Shown: positions 54,311-64,000, counted from the first letter of the stretch. The stretch is DNA of 64,000 nt from Melastoma dodecandrum (GCA_029817715.1 JARUPY010000474.1:7936001-8000000); one strand, 5' to 3'. The notes: generated from the letters alone by a model not told the origin. Numbers and translations are program-made.

Positions 54311-55980
54311 ACATTCAGATTATTCGTTCACATTTTAAATGGAAAATGTTTCATTGGGAACTAACGGAAGTCAAGATAACTGAAAAGGGTGGTTGGTAAA
54401 ATTATTATTCTTTTGAGTAAGGGAAGAAGATATGACTTTGGAACGGTTCGCTTTTGTTGGTGGAGAGACTCACATCCACCTTAACAATGACTATAAACAA
54501 ACGTTACTGGGTGAAATTTGGCTTAGCGTGTGGTCATTGCCGGATGAGTTACGGAATCCCAAACAAGGAGTCGGGTAAAAAGCGATTGTAAGCTTGATGG
54601 GGTCGTAAAACACGTCTACGTTTGAAGTTTTCAATCTATAAATTATATATTAAAAATACATCTTTCTAAATTTTGTCTTTGTGTTTGTTGGGGTTGGTGA
54701 GATTTTTGTGGAGTTGGGGGGTGGAGTTAGGAAATGAGGTTTTCCTCCTTCACGAGTCTTTGACTAGTCCCGAAGCAAATTGATTGTTCATCAGAAGCCT
54801 CTTTTTATTTTTTCTTTTCTTTCGCTTGACTTTAGCTTCCGCGAGGCAGTTTTCTTTTAAAATATTCATACATAGTTTTAAAGTAAACTAGACATTCTTA
54901 TTAACTAATACTCTTGTTTGATTTTTAAAAATCCTTAGTCTTAATTTAATAATCACTTTTACCTCATCAATAACGCTTGTTTATTGTGGGATCCGATCGA
55001 AAGAAACGAACAACGAAGTTAAATGCCGATTTTTCTTGCCTTCCTTCCCTACTCTTTTGTTTTTTGTAAAACGCTTGTTTGTTGTTGTTGTGATTTTATC
55101 CTCATTTTATTCACAGGTCGCATAAGAAAAAGTTTAAACTATTTATGTAATAATTATTAGTTCCCCAAACTCACTGCACATAAACGGACAGTAACTAAAC
55201 CGACCAGCTAATTAATGAAACCTGCAATGAAAGATAGATAATACACACGACTCGGGACTTTCCATCACCCACGTTTCTTTAACTAAATCGCGCTTGGATC
55301 ATCGTTTGTCTAACAAAGAAAAGCCAACAACGAAGCTAGAACTAAAACGTAAACCTGTTGTCGTGACAAGGAAACATTATTAGTCCTCATCAACACGATT
55401 TATTACCCTTGTTTCACTCGTCCCTCCTTCTTTACCTCCATCCATCCATCCATCCAATTAAGTCATCAACGACCCCTCGAAACTTTTTATTACACAAACC
55501 CATCTCTGTCTGAATCAAATACCAATGAGTATGGGTTGGCCCAACTATTTAGTATGAATTGGGTTTTCTTTCCACAAAGCGGAAGAGTCAAAAGGCCCAC
55601 AGTGAGTGACCGTCAGCGATTTTGACCCTATGCAGGGCGGCGATTGGGTTCTTCACAATGTAAGCTGCCCCATGTTTCTGTCACTGGCAAGAATCCCACC
55701 TATACCCGGCCTCCTCTGTTCCTGTCCCTCGTACTGGTTCCCCCTATATCCTGAGCTCGCCTCCTCGTTGTCTTCTGTTGCTCCCGGCCTCTGTCAGGAA
55801 CTGTTCCCAGAACAGGTCGTTCACTCTCGCGGTTCCCCCAGCAGGCCCTGTGGTCTTCCTCTGTGGCTATGGAAATGATGAAGTCGCATGCTTCTCTGCT
55901 TGCGTCCTGTTTCCAAGGACAACAAAATCTGATCCTCTAATGGTCGAGTCTGGTTGCATCCCTGGCAGCTTGCCGATCTC
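54311..55980. other. Unassigned DNA
   Basis: No recognised coding sequence. 54640-55560 is AT-rich; 55438-55456 has a small (CCAT)4-5 microsatellite. 55570-55980 is more GC-rich with a 90-codon and a 110-codon plus-strand ORF that I cannot assign. The last part could already be LTR or flanking DNA of element B. Confidence 0.4.
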
Positions 55981-56680
55981 TGGAACCGTTGCGTGCAGGC
56001 TCTTGTTGACTCGCAGTGAAGATGAAGCTGTTCGCAGCGAAGACGGATCCCGTCGGAAATATTTGGCAATGATATTCCCAGAGTTTGTAGATGTGGTCGT
56101 CTGTAAGTAAATGTAATAAATTGAATTAAATATGCGAAGTTTTACAATAAAAATAAGGTACTTACAGCCATAAAAATAAAGCAAGGACGGTGGTGCAATG
56201 TCGTAGACTTGCTTCTGGGCGCTGCAGACTAAGAGACGAGGTCGTAGACTTGCCGCAGAACGCTGCAGTCTCGCGAACCTGAACGATAGGGTCGTCGTAA
56301 ACTTGCCGCTGGACGCTGCAGTCTTGCGAATGGAACCGTTGCGTGCAGGCTCTTATTGACTCGCAGTGAAGATGAAGCTGTTCGCAGCGAAAACGGATCA
56401 CGTCGAAAATATTTGGCAATGATATTCACAGAGTTTGTAGATGTGGTCGTCAGTAAGTAAATGTAATAAATTGAATTAAATATGCGAAGTTTTATAATAA
56501 AAATAAGGTGATTACAGCCATAAAAATAAAGCAATGACGGTGGTGCAATGTCGTAGACTTGCTTCTGGGCGCTGCAGACTAAGAGACGAGGTCGTAGACT
56601 TGCCGCTGAACGCTGCAGTCTCGCGAACCTGAACAATAGGGTCGTCGTAAACTTGGCGCTGGACGCTGCAGTCTCGCGAA
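55981..56680 (-). repeat. Tandem duplication of a 350-bp unit
   Basis: Copy 1 is about 55981-56330 and copy 2 is 56331-56680. Both begin 'tggaaccgttgcgtgcaggctc' and contain 'tttggcaatgatattc' and 'gtaataaattgaattaaat'. Differences are few (single bases), so the duplication is much younger than the LTR divergence nearby. Within each copy there are three ~45-50-bp sub-repeats of the kind 'gtcgtagacttgccgc.g.acgctgcagtc', which continue to about 56790. Confidence 0.88.
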
Positions 56681-56861
56681 TCTGATCGATAGAGACGTCG
56701 TAGACTTAGCGCTGGACGCTGTGGACTTAGGAGTCTCGGCGATGACGTCGTAGACTTGATAACAGAGTGTTGTAGACTTGCGACTCTAGATGGCGAAGCT
56801 TGGTTGCTGGCTTGGTGGACGGTGTCTGGTCAAATGTAGAGGCGGATATGGATACCAAGGC

Positions 56862-57065
56862 TACGGTTGCTCACCCTGGTGGCGGAGTCGAAGGCGGAAT
56901 CGCGTGTCGGGACTACGGTGGCTCGTCCTGGCGGTGGAATTCTGGCAGGGGAAGGCGGAATCGCCTGCCGGGAGCTACGGTTGCACACTCTAAGGGTGGA
57001 AGTGAAGGCGGAGTTTGGCTATCGAAGTTACGGTTGCTCACTCTGACGGTGGAAGTGAAGACTAA
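56862..57065 (-). repeat. ~53-62-bp tandem repeats in element B LTR
   Basis: Four units, each starting with a variant of 'tacggttgctcactct' and followed by 'ggtggaa..gaaggcgga', in a row. Confidence 0.7.
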
Positions 57066-57178
57066 CGAAACTTTAAGAGTTTCACCCAAGTAGGGGGATC
57101 CTAACAACTAAGGGGTGACGACAAATAAAGCTTTTGTTGGCTGATTTGATCGTGTTTTCTCCAAGGGAAGATAAGTTC

Positions 57179-57192
57179 CTTTTTATACTCAG
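57179..57192 (-). promoter_or_regulatory. TATA box of element B LTR
   Basis: Minus strand 'GTATAAAAAGGAAC', about 380 bp into the LTR, a strong TATAAAA match at the expected place. Confidence 0.65.
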
Positions 57193-57570
57193 TCTGTTAC
57201 GACCTCTGAAGATCCTCTAATCTAAACCACCCCCATGGATCTCGGAGTCAACAAACTGTCCTCTAAGACGTGCCACTCGTGCGAACGTGGGTTGTAGACT
57301 CCACTGATTTCGGAGTTAACAAACTGTCGTGCAACCCGAGCGGACCTGGTCTGTAGACTCCACTGACTTTGGAGATAATCTATCCTTTGAGACGTGTGAC
57401 CTGTGTAGACATGGGCCGTAGACTCCCACTTCTCTCGAGGTCACTAATCAGTCGTGTGCAGATTAGGGCTTTAGGCCTGGTGTGAGCGCTGCGTCCTGTC
57501 TCATGCGGGCGCCGCGTCCTATTGTGGGCTTTGTCAGAGAGTAGGCCCAAGATAGTCCATCATGTCAACA

Positions 57571-57582
57571 TAAGCCCCCTAT
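57571..57582 (-). other. Polypurine tract of element B
   Basis: Minus strand 'AAATAGGGGGCTTA' immediately before the LTR TG. The same G-run plus 'ctta(ta)' stands before the 3' LTR of element A. Confidence 0.65.
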
Positions 57583-57740
57583 TTTGCTGAGGAGACTTCT
57601 GTCGCCTGAGCACTTCTGGCATTTCCTTGCATCGAAAGAAAACCCTTCGTCTTCTTCCTTCAAGCTTTCTTGAAAACCCTTGCAAACTTTCTGAAACCCT
57701 CGTTTCTTGCCTTGATCATGTCTATTCTTGCTGCTTTCCA

Positions 57741-60580
57741 ATGGCACTCTTAGTGTGCTGGACCCTCCGGCGTGGTCCAGACTGGCGACAATGGGCTGAC
57801 ATTGGGTCTGTCCTTGACCCTGCCCTCTTCCCCAGCGTGGTACCCCATGAGTACCTTCTCACGGAGTCCCCCATCCCCATCTGCTGGGAGGATTTTGCAG
57901 ACCCCCTAAACTGAGAGAAGAAGAGCGGCTTCCTCTTCTTCCCCTCCGTCGAGAGGCCGGTGGTGTAGAAGTGGTTTTCCACTTAGCTCGGCAACCTGGA
58001 GCACAGGCTGAAAATTTACGGCCTTTCATCATTCGTCAAGCTGTCCCAGGTCACGGAGCGCTGTGACCCTCGGGTATGTGCCAGCCTGCTCCCTTTCTGG
58101 AACAACTCGGTGAACTACTTTTACTTCCCCGAGGGTCCTATGACTATAACCCTGGAGGACATCCACTTCTTGACAGGGAGCTACGTGGCCGGCGTCCCCG
58201 TCCGCCTCCATCTTATAGACGACAACCACTACCCCTCCGAAATGCTCCAGATTCTGAGCACGGTGAGGAGGCACCTAGAGATGATTGAAGGTCAGTCTCT
58301 TGCCGTCTGGGGAAAGGCTGAAGAGGTTGAGTTCTTCAGCGTCTGGCTGAACAAGTACGTGTTTTGCTTCACCGACAAGAGCGTACCGAAGTTGGTTTAT
58401 GGGGTCGCAAACTTCCTGAGCTCGGCCTCCAGCCAGATCGCCTGGGCCTCGTTTTTGTTGGGGTTGGTCTACCAGGGGCTACACAAGGTGACGACGTACA
58501 GTAGCCCCTTCCCAAGATATCCAGCCGGCGGCCCCTTGTGGCTTGTGCATCTCTGGTCCTACCTGTGGATGCCAGGGCTCACAGGGTACCAGATGCCCTC
58601 CGACGCTACTCTAGTTGCGTGCTACGAGACGCACATGCTGGAGTCCTGCTGCCGGTCCAAGGACCAGTGGCTGTATGCCTCCGTGACAAGACACCTCCGT
58701 CACATTGTATATACCGGGCGGGGAGAGCGCCGCATCTGGGTCCCCTTTCCTACCGGCCACTCCATTTTGAGGAGCCGACGGAAGCTCACCCCGGGCCTAT
58801 ACTGGGATTCAGTTTTGACCAGCAGGGACGTGGTCTGTATATCGGATGGGGGCTTTCTCTTCGAAGTCTACAACCCCCAGCTCTATGCAAGGCAGGTCGG
58901 CTTTGTACAGAGGGCTCTTCTGTGCCCTTCTCCGACACCTCCAACATCTCAATTAGCACGAGGGTTTCCACTATTTTTTCCAAGGAAACCCTCTAGGCCT
59001 CGATGAATCATTTGGCCAGGAAGATGGAGCTCCAGCATATGGAGTTTTCTTCTGAGTCTACACCAGTCTCGGCCACGGAATTTTTTACCGTTCCGTGGGC
59101 AATCACGTTTGATACCCTGCTGAAGATGATGTCTTTCCTCCGGACCTCCAAGGAGCCGGATCTTTATCTGTCCTCTGAGATGATGCTGAAGATAGGATAG
59201 AAGCCGTTTCCTGGTATAGAATTATACTAATCTTCTTTGCCCTTTGAATTGAGAATTCTGATCTGATATAACTTGTAGTCTTGAGTGTAGACTCAGGGGA
59301 CTCTTCACCAGAGAGCAGCCCTCCTCCCCCGGCTAGACGTTTGACCCGTCCTCGCCTCCAAGGGCAAGCAGGTTGAGCAGAGACCGGCCAGCAAGCGCAG
59401 AGCTCCTACCCTTGAGTCCTCTAACTCCGAGGACATATCGATTTCTGTTTCCTTCAAGCATCGCCGACCTACTGTTCAGGATCCGGTTCCCATCTCTATT
59501 GTTGCCCCGAAACCCTCAGGGACCTCTTCTACAAGGTACGCGACACTTTCTACTATTGAGTACTGTGACTTTTCTTCAATTAACCGTGTGGCATTGTTTC
59601 CAGGAAAACGACCACGACTCTGAGCCCGCCCCCTTTAATTCCTCAAGCGGCTGAGTCTCCTCAAGAAGCGGTACATAATCTCGTGTCTACGCCATTTCCT
59701 GTTTTAAAGCCTAAAACACTTTATTCTTTCTCCAGGGTCCAAATCAGTCCGAGGAATCCGACCCTGAGGAAGAAGCTTCTGATGAAGCCAATCTGCTTTT
59801 TCCTTCCGAGGTATGCATGGCAGGTTGGTGTAGACTTTGCTTGTTCGGTTTCAATACTGATGTTTAATTTCGATTTGTAGACTATTCCTTCCCCAAGCCC
59901 TGAAGTCCCAGCTGCTGAGGAGCCGGAGGCCCCTGCTGTTACAACAGAGACTGCCATTCCACAAGTGGTAAGTGCAGCAGGCACTAATCCTTCTGCTGCT
60001 GCAGGTCCATCTTCGGCCAGCCGACCTCCCAGCCAGCCGTCAAGCGAGTCACCTGGGGAAAGAAATTCAAGCTGCCTGAGTGACTTTGATCGCCATATGG
60101 CGAATGTGGCCCGTATTGGGAGGCTCCTTCGCATTGAGACTTTCTCTGAGGACCAGTTTAAGAACCTTCAGAGCTGCATCAAGGAGATCGAGGATTCCCC
60201 AGCTACCACCATCGAGATGCAGGCAGCTTGCAAGGAATTCAGGAGGCAATTCTGGACCGAGTGGCCGGTGTATATACAAGACCTTGAGGCGGTTCGCGGT
60301 GCCCAGTCCAGGAATGCCGACTTCCTGAAGAAGCGCGTAGAAGGAGAGGCTGATGTGAAGCTTCTCAGGGGGCAGAGGGAAGATTTGACTCGCCAGCTTC
60401 CGCAGGGTCAGGCCAGGATTGCTGACCTTTTGGTGAGACTCCCTGCTCGCAGAACGATCTGCTCAAGCCTCTGAACAGCAGGACCAAGATGAATTGAAGT
60501 CTTGGTTTCGACAAAGGAATGAAGTCACCATCAAGATGACCCGGGCCAAGGTTCGTGGAAGCAGCACACAGAGTGCCTAG
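57741..60580 (+). pseudogene. Antisense plant-mobile-domain (PMD) gene of element B, multi-exon
   Basis: It lies between integrase and the 3' LTR of element B, opposite to gag-pol. Start chosen at ATG 57741 (plant-like context AATGGC, 170 bp from the LTR). One frame runs to 59006 apart from three stops (57912, 57966, 57984). PMD-type phrases are 'WRQWADIGSV', 'LLPFWNNSVNYFYFPEGPMT', 'ITLEDIHFLTG', 'FFSVWLNKYVFCF' and 'FLFEVYNPQLYARQVGF'. A Ser/Pro-rich part follows over short exons with GT-AG introns at 59536-59603, 59671-59735 and 59811-59880, and probably one near 59212-59289. The last exon (59881 on) has a Glu/Lys/Arg-rich helical tail ('MQAACKEFRRQFW', 'LKKRVEGEADVKLL'). A frameshift near 60430 precedes the likely stop at 60578. 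It matches the antisense gene of element A. PMD proteins in plants include MAIN/MAIL1; role in retrotransposons unknown. Confidence 0.75.
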
Positions 60581-60599
60581 GCCTAGCGCGGCGAGTTCA

Positions 60600-60740
60600 A
60601 GCAGGCGGTGATTGTTTTAATTTTTTACCGAGGGATGACACCCTTTTAAAACAAACTCATTCTATATTTTTACCAGTTGTAGACTAGCCAAGGGATGACA
60701 CCCTCTAAACAAACTCTTTAGTCTACAGCTATAATATACT
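60600..60740. repeat. ~60-bp direct repeat between PMD gene and integrase
   Basis: 'agggatgacaccct' with a following 'aaacaaactc' occurs at about 60632 and 60692. It fills the gap between the convergent 3' ends of the antisense gene and integrase and may hold their polyadenylation signals. Confidence 0.65.
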
Positions 60741-60747
60741 TGTAAAT

Positions 60748-61950
60748 TCAATTCTTAGCAATTTGTTCCCATATAAATGGGAAGCGTTTACTCAGAATCT
60801 TCTTGTGAGAGTCCCAAATGGTCTGCCTATAGTGTTTTAGGTACTTGCCATTAATTTTTAGAGGTTGTCTGACTCCTTCAAGGGTCGACAATCTGTAGCT
60901 ATTTGCCGAGAAGGTCTCGTTAACCTGATACGGCCCTTCCCATTTCGGATACCACTTTCCTAGAATCTGGTATTTAGACTTTAAGGGTAAAATCATTTTC
61001 CAAACCAAGTCGCCAATTTGAAAGTGCTTATGAACAACTTTCTTGCTGTAGTAACGGGCTATTCTCTGCTTGTGTACCTCTTGTCTACAACCTCTAGCCT
61101 CTTTCTTTCCAACTCTTCCAAGGCTATATGCATGGCTTCGTCTTGTAGACAAGGTTGGCTGACACGAAGCGACTTATACCTCATTTCAATGGGCAACACT
61201 GCGTCATGGCCGCAGACTAGTGCGAATGGAGTTTCCCCAGTGCTTTCGCGCTTAGTGACTCTTAGAGCCCATAGTGTATCATTCAGTACTTCATGCCATT
61301 TCTTTGGATTAAGCCCGACCATCTTTTGGATGTTATTTTTAATTAATTTATTGGAGGCTTCAACCTGTCCATTCGCTTGAGGATAATATGGAGTGGAATC
61401 ATAGTTGAGAAGCCAAACTCTTCGGCAAACTCCCTCACTCTTGCATTGTAAAAACCGTCCCGTTGTCTACAATAATGTTCTGGGGGATGCCGAATCGATA
61501 AATGATACAAGTCCGCAGAAAACTAATGACTTCATTGTGGTTAATTTTCTTGTAGACTTGAGCTTCTACCAACTTGGTGAAGTAATTTGTTGCTACTAAG
61601 ATGAATGCATCCCCTCGACTAGAGTGAGGGTGAATTTCCCCTATCACATCTAGAACCCAGTTCCTGAAAGGCCAAGGTTTGATCACGGGGGTAAGGTCAG
61701 CTGCTGGGGCACGAGATATCGGGCCATGTCGTTGGCATTCTTGACATCCTTTGGTCATTTCAGTGCAATTTTTCATCATTGACGGCCAGTAAAAACCATG
61801 TCTATGAATAATCCAACACATTTTTATCCCTACTTGGTGCGACCCATAGAGTCCCTCATGAGTCTCCATCATTATTGGAGTAGCCTCATCTAAGTCTACA
61901 CATCTTAAAAGGACTCCGCTTGTATCCTTCCTATAGAGTACACCGTCCAA
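60748..61950 (-). pseudogene. pol: Element B integrase
   Basis: The reading 61950-61435 has the zinc region ('METHEGLYGSHQ', 'CQECQRHG') and two catalytic aspartates ('NWVLDVIGEIHPH', 'IIVDNGTVF'). A frameshift near 61430 leads to 'YYPQANGQVEASNKLIKNN' with the Glu (about 61390-61330), then the open stretch 61322-61059 ('PKKWHEVLNDTLWALRV'). A second frameshift near 61100 leads to 61152-60748 with the GPY-type module 'LGKWYPKWEGPYQVNETFS' and the natural end. All three catalytic residues and the C-terminal domain are present, unlike in element A. Confidence 0.85.
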
Positions 61951-61959
61951 GAGGACGTA

Positions 61960-62600
61960 TGACAGCGCCTGAACTTTGATTCGCTGTTTGGCCTCCTGAC
62001 TGGGGTCTGATAAGAAGTCTACTATTGGTTTCCTTCAGTCTTTATCTTGGCTCATTATTTCTACGGCCATGACATTGTCTTCTGACTGCACATGCGATCC
62101 TATTTCGGGTATGTTACCCTGTTCTGTCCTGTTTTTGTATCCTGAAGCTAACTGCGCTAAGCTATTAGCTACTGCATTTTCGTCACGTCCCACAAATTGA
62201 AAAGTAATATCTTCAAATCGTGCGACTGGCCGCTATACTGTCTCGAAATAGGGCAGTAGCTTGCCATGACAAGTGCATTATTTGTTAACTTAGTTAATAA
62301 CTAACTGAGAATCTCCCCTAACACGGGCTTGCTTTGCCTTTAGTGCCACGAGTTCCTTAAGTATTGTTATCAATGCTTCATACTCAGTAGCATTGTTAGT
62401 GGGTATTATTTGTAGACGAAAAGCTAATCTGATATCTTTGCCTATTGGGGATATTATATGAACTCCTATCCCAGCTCCACTCTTTCTGGACGAGTCGTCA
62501 AACCACGCCTGCCAGACCTCTTCGGTTGCTTCTTCTTGTTCTATAGATAAGGCCGGGTCATGGTCGACTAGAAAATCAGCTAGTGCTTGTCCCTTGACTG
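61960..62600 (-). pseudogene. pol: Element B second (archaeal-type) RNase H
   Basis: Phrases on the minus strand: 'WFDDSSRKSGAGIGVHIISP' (about 62505-62445), where the family has 'FDGS', then 'PTNNATEYEALITILKEL' with the catalytic Glu, and 'RGDSQLVIN' with the last Asp near 62300. It continues to the tether before integrase. Stops at several places (e.g. about 62290 and 62600). Confidence 0.75.
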
Positions 62601-62601
62601 A

Positions 62602-63085
62602 CTATTGAGACTTATATCTCAGATCATATGGAGACAAAATTAAACTCAATTTGCTAATCTGTCCACTTAACAATGGACTCTCAAAGAAGTACTTGATAAT
62701 CGGCGAGTTGGATACGACGTAGACTTCGTCGTTCCCAATGTAATGCCTAAGCTTCATGACGGCATAAAATACCGATAGACACAACTTTTCCTTTGGAGCA
62801 TACCTGACCTCAATTGGTGTCAATTGCCTTGACAAGTAATAAACGGCCCTTTCACGTCCACTCTCATCCATCTGCGCCAGTATAGCCCCTATGGTCGTTT
62901 CAGTGGCACCTACATAGAGAATGAAGGGTCTTCCATATTGAGGGGGTTCCAGGACTGGTGGGTGTGTTAGATACTTTTTTAAAACGTTAAACGGTTCTTC
63001 GTGTTTCTCTGTCCACTTGAAATCATTTTTTCCCCTTAATTGGTTGGCAAATGCCTCAGTCTTTCCTGCGACATTTCCGATGAAT
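62602..63085 (-). pseudogene. pol: Element B RT thumb and first RNase H
   Basis: The open stretch 62871-62602 reads 'RERAVYYLSRQLTPIEVRYA' and 'KLRHYIGNDEVYVVSNSPII', the second half of the Ty3-type RNase H. The first half ('FANQLRGKNDFKWTEKHEEP'-like) is read at 63050-62995 in another frame. A frameshift near 63090 separates it from RT. Confidence 0.8.
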
Positions 63086-63923
63086 CTACGCAGGTAATTC
63101 CCTTTTGCTTCTTGGTGCTGCTAGATTCTGGATGGCTTTTACCTTGTTTTGATCGACTTTAATGCCACATTGATGTACTAGGAAACCCAAAAATTGCCCC
63201 GCTTTAACCCTAAAGACGCATTTAAGTGGGTTTAGTTTAAGTTGATGTTTTCTCATTTTCATGAAAGCATTTCTGAGATGGTCGACATGAAGTTCTTCTT
63301 TTGTCGACTTGACGACTATAGCGTCGATGTAAACTTCTACTGTCTTGCCAAGCGAAGCATCGAATATAGCATTCATTGCTCGCTGATAAGTGGCACCGGC
63401 GTTCTTTAGTCCAAATGGCATTACTATCCATTCGAATATTACTAAAGGACATCTGAATGCTGTTTTATGTACATCTTCTTCCGCGATGAAGATCTGGTTA
63501 TAACCAGAGAACCCATCCATAAAGGACATAATTTGATTTCCTGCTGTCTTGTCTATAAGGTCATCTCCGACAGGCATAGGGTACTCATCCTTTGGAGTAG
63601 CACGGTTCAAATCTCTAAAGTCTATACAGACTCTGATTTTGCTGTTCTTTTTTAATACGGGTACGATACTAGAAATCCAATCTGTATAACGTGACGTCCT
63701 TATGTACCCCGCTCGAAAAAGCTTTTTAACTTCTTCAAAGACTAGTTGTGTCACTTCCCTAGTCATGCGCTTTGGTGCTTGCTGCACCGGCTTAAAATCT
63801 TTCTTGATGGGAAGGGTGTGTTCCACTAGTCTACAATCTAACCCTGGCATCTCAGTACTTAAATTCTTCAAGTACTCCTTTAATTGCATCAAAGAATTCT
63901 TTGTTCAGCGAAGAACTGATTAA
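63086..63923 (-). pseudogene. pol: Element B reverse transcriptase, catalytic Asp replaced by Ala
   Basis: 268 codons are open from 63892. Motifs in order: 'MPGLDCRLVEHTLPI', 'MTREVTQLVFEEVKKLF', 'VCIDFRDLNRATPKDEYPMP', 'IMSFMDGFSGYNQIF', 'FEWIVMPFGLKNAGATYQRA' and the active-site box 'VYIDAIVVKS'. The second Asp of Y-x-D-D is Ala (GCT at 63320-63322). 'FLGFLVHQCGIKVD' and the thumb start 'APRSKRELPA' close the frame. Otherwise this is the best-preserved RT in the window. Confidence 0.88.
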
Positions 63924-64000
63924 AAGAATCCTAGGAGAAGTCTCGCTTCCCAAATTAACACTAATTAATAGGTTACACGGTATCATCAAAGTCTCGCGGC

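Larger units (their letters stand above)
55981..57570 (-). repeat. 3' LTR region of element B (left end unresolved)
   Basis: In element orientation the LTR starts TGTTGACATGATGG at 57570, right after a 'aataggggg' polypurine tract and 'ctta', exactly the layout of element A's 3' LTR. It is rich in internal repeats: ~65-70-bp units at 57230-57432 ('gtagactcc.ct'), ~53-62-bp units at 56862-57065 ('tacggttgctcac.ct'), and the 'gtagacttg' and 350-bp repeats to 55981. A TATA box is at 57179-57192. The other LTR is beyond the window, so the length is unknown. Confidence 0.65.
55981..64000 (-). mobile_element. Element B: Tat-lineage Ty3/gypsy retrotransposon (5' part outside window)
   Basis: On the minus strand the order is RT, RNase H, second RNase H, integrase, [antisense PMD gene], polypurine tract, 3' LTR. 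This is the same architecture as element A, with protein similarity throughout but quite different LTR and DNA sequence. Gag, protease and the 5' LTR lie beyond 64000. Coding damage is lighter than in element A. Confidence 0.88.

Noticed and set aside
55438..55456. (CCAT) microsatellite
   Set aside because: Four to five units only; common and uninformative.
59968..60004. Apparent 37-bp GT-AG intron in the element B PMD gene
   Set aside because: Too short for plant splicing, and the open frame reads straight through it (about 59881-60474).

Overview
This window looks like plant nuclear DNA, most likely from a eudicot and from transposon-rich heterochromatin. I found no convincing host gene, tRNA, rRNA or CRISPR array. 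Nearly every recognisable coding stretch belongs to an LTR retrotransposon: SIRE/Maximus-like Ty1/copia (gag, protease, integrase, envelope-like ORF, LTRs of about 2 kb), Tat-lineage Ty3/gypsy (reverse transcriptase, a second archaeal-type RNase H, integrase) and Ty3/gypsy chromovirus-like elements. Most copies carry stops, frameshifts and large deletions, so the region is old and nested.

Layout. 1-3.9 kb: repeat-like DNA with a GC-rich block at about 1.99-2.33 kb. 3.9-7.7 kb: decayed chromovirus (+) with 3' LTR. 8166-10206: a complete solo SIRE-type LTR (+) with a perfect 5-bp target duplication. 10.6-12.5 kb: SIRE-type copia fragment (-). 12.5-15.1 kb: LTR-like ends and a chromovirus gag (+). 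16.8-20 kb: Tat/Ogre-like gypsy pol (-). 20.1-21.5 kb: decayed copia LTR. 21534-40520: a full-length Tat element ('element A', +) with 759/760-bp LTRs and ATTAG duplications, split by a truncated SIRE-type copia (24455 to about 32600). 40.5-45.5 kb: no recognised content. 45.5-51.5 kb: second chromovirus (+), its gag split by a 1450-bp solo LTR with GCAGA duplications. 51.55-53.95 kb: an internally deleted relative of element A (-). 54.0-54.3 kb: gypsy RT scrap. 55.98-64 kb: a second Tat element ('element B', -) that runs off the right edge.

The most interesting point is that elements A and B both carry, between integrase and the 3' LTR and on the strand opposite to gag-pol, a gene related to the plant mobile domain (PMD) family followed by a Ser/Pro-rich linker and a helical, coiled-coil-like tail. 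The two proteins are clearly homologous but well diverged, so the antisense gene belongs to the element lineage and is not a one-off capture. In element B it still shows short GT-AG introns. Introns on that strand would survive retrotransposition because the genomic RNA carries them in the reverse sense. Both elements have also lost the second Asp of the YxDD box in reverse transcriptase.

The elements interact mainly by nesting: insertion of one into another, LTR-LTR recombination to leave solo LTRs, and internal deletion giving non-autonomous derivatives. Coordinates of LTRs with target duplications are exact; those of decayed domains are approximate because they were set by reading translations by eye.
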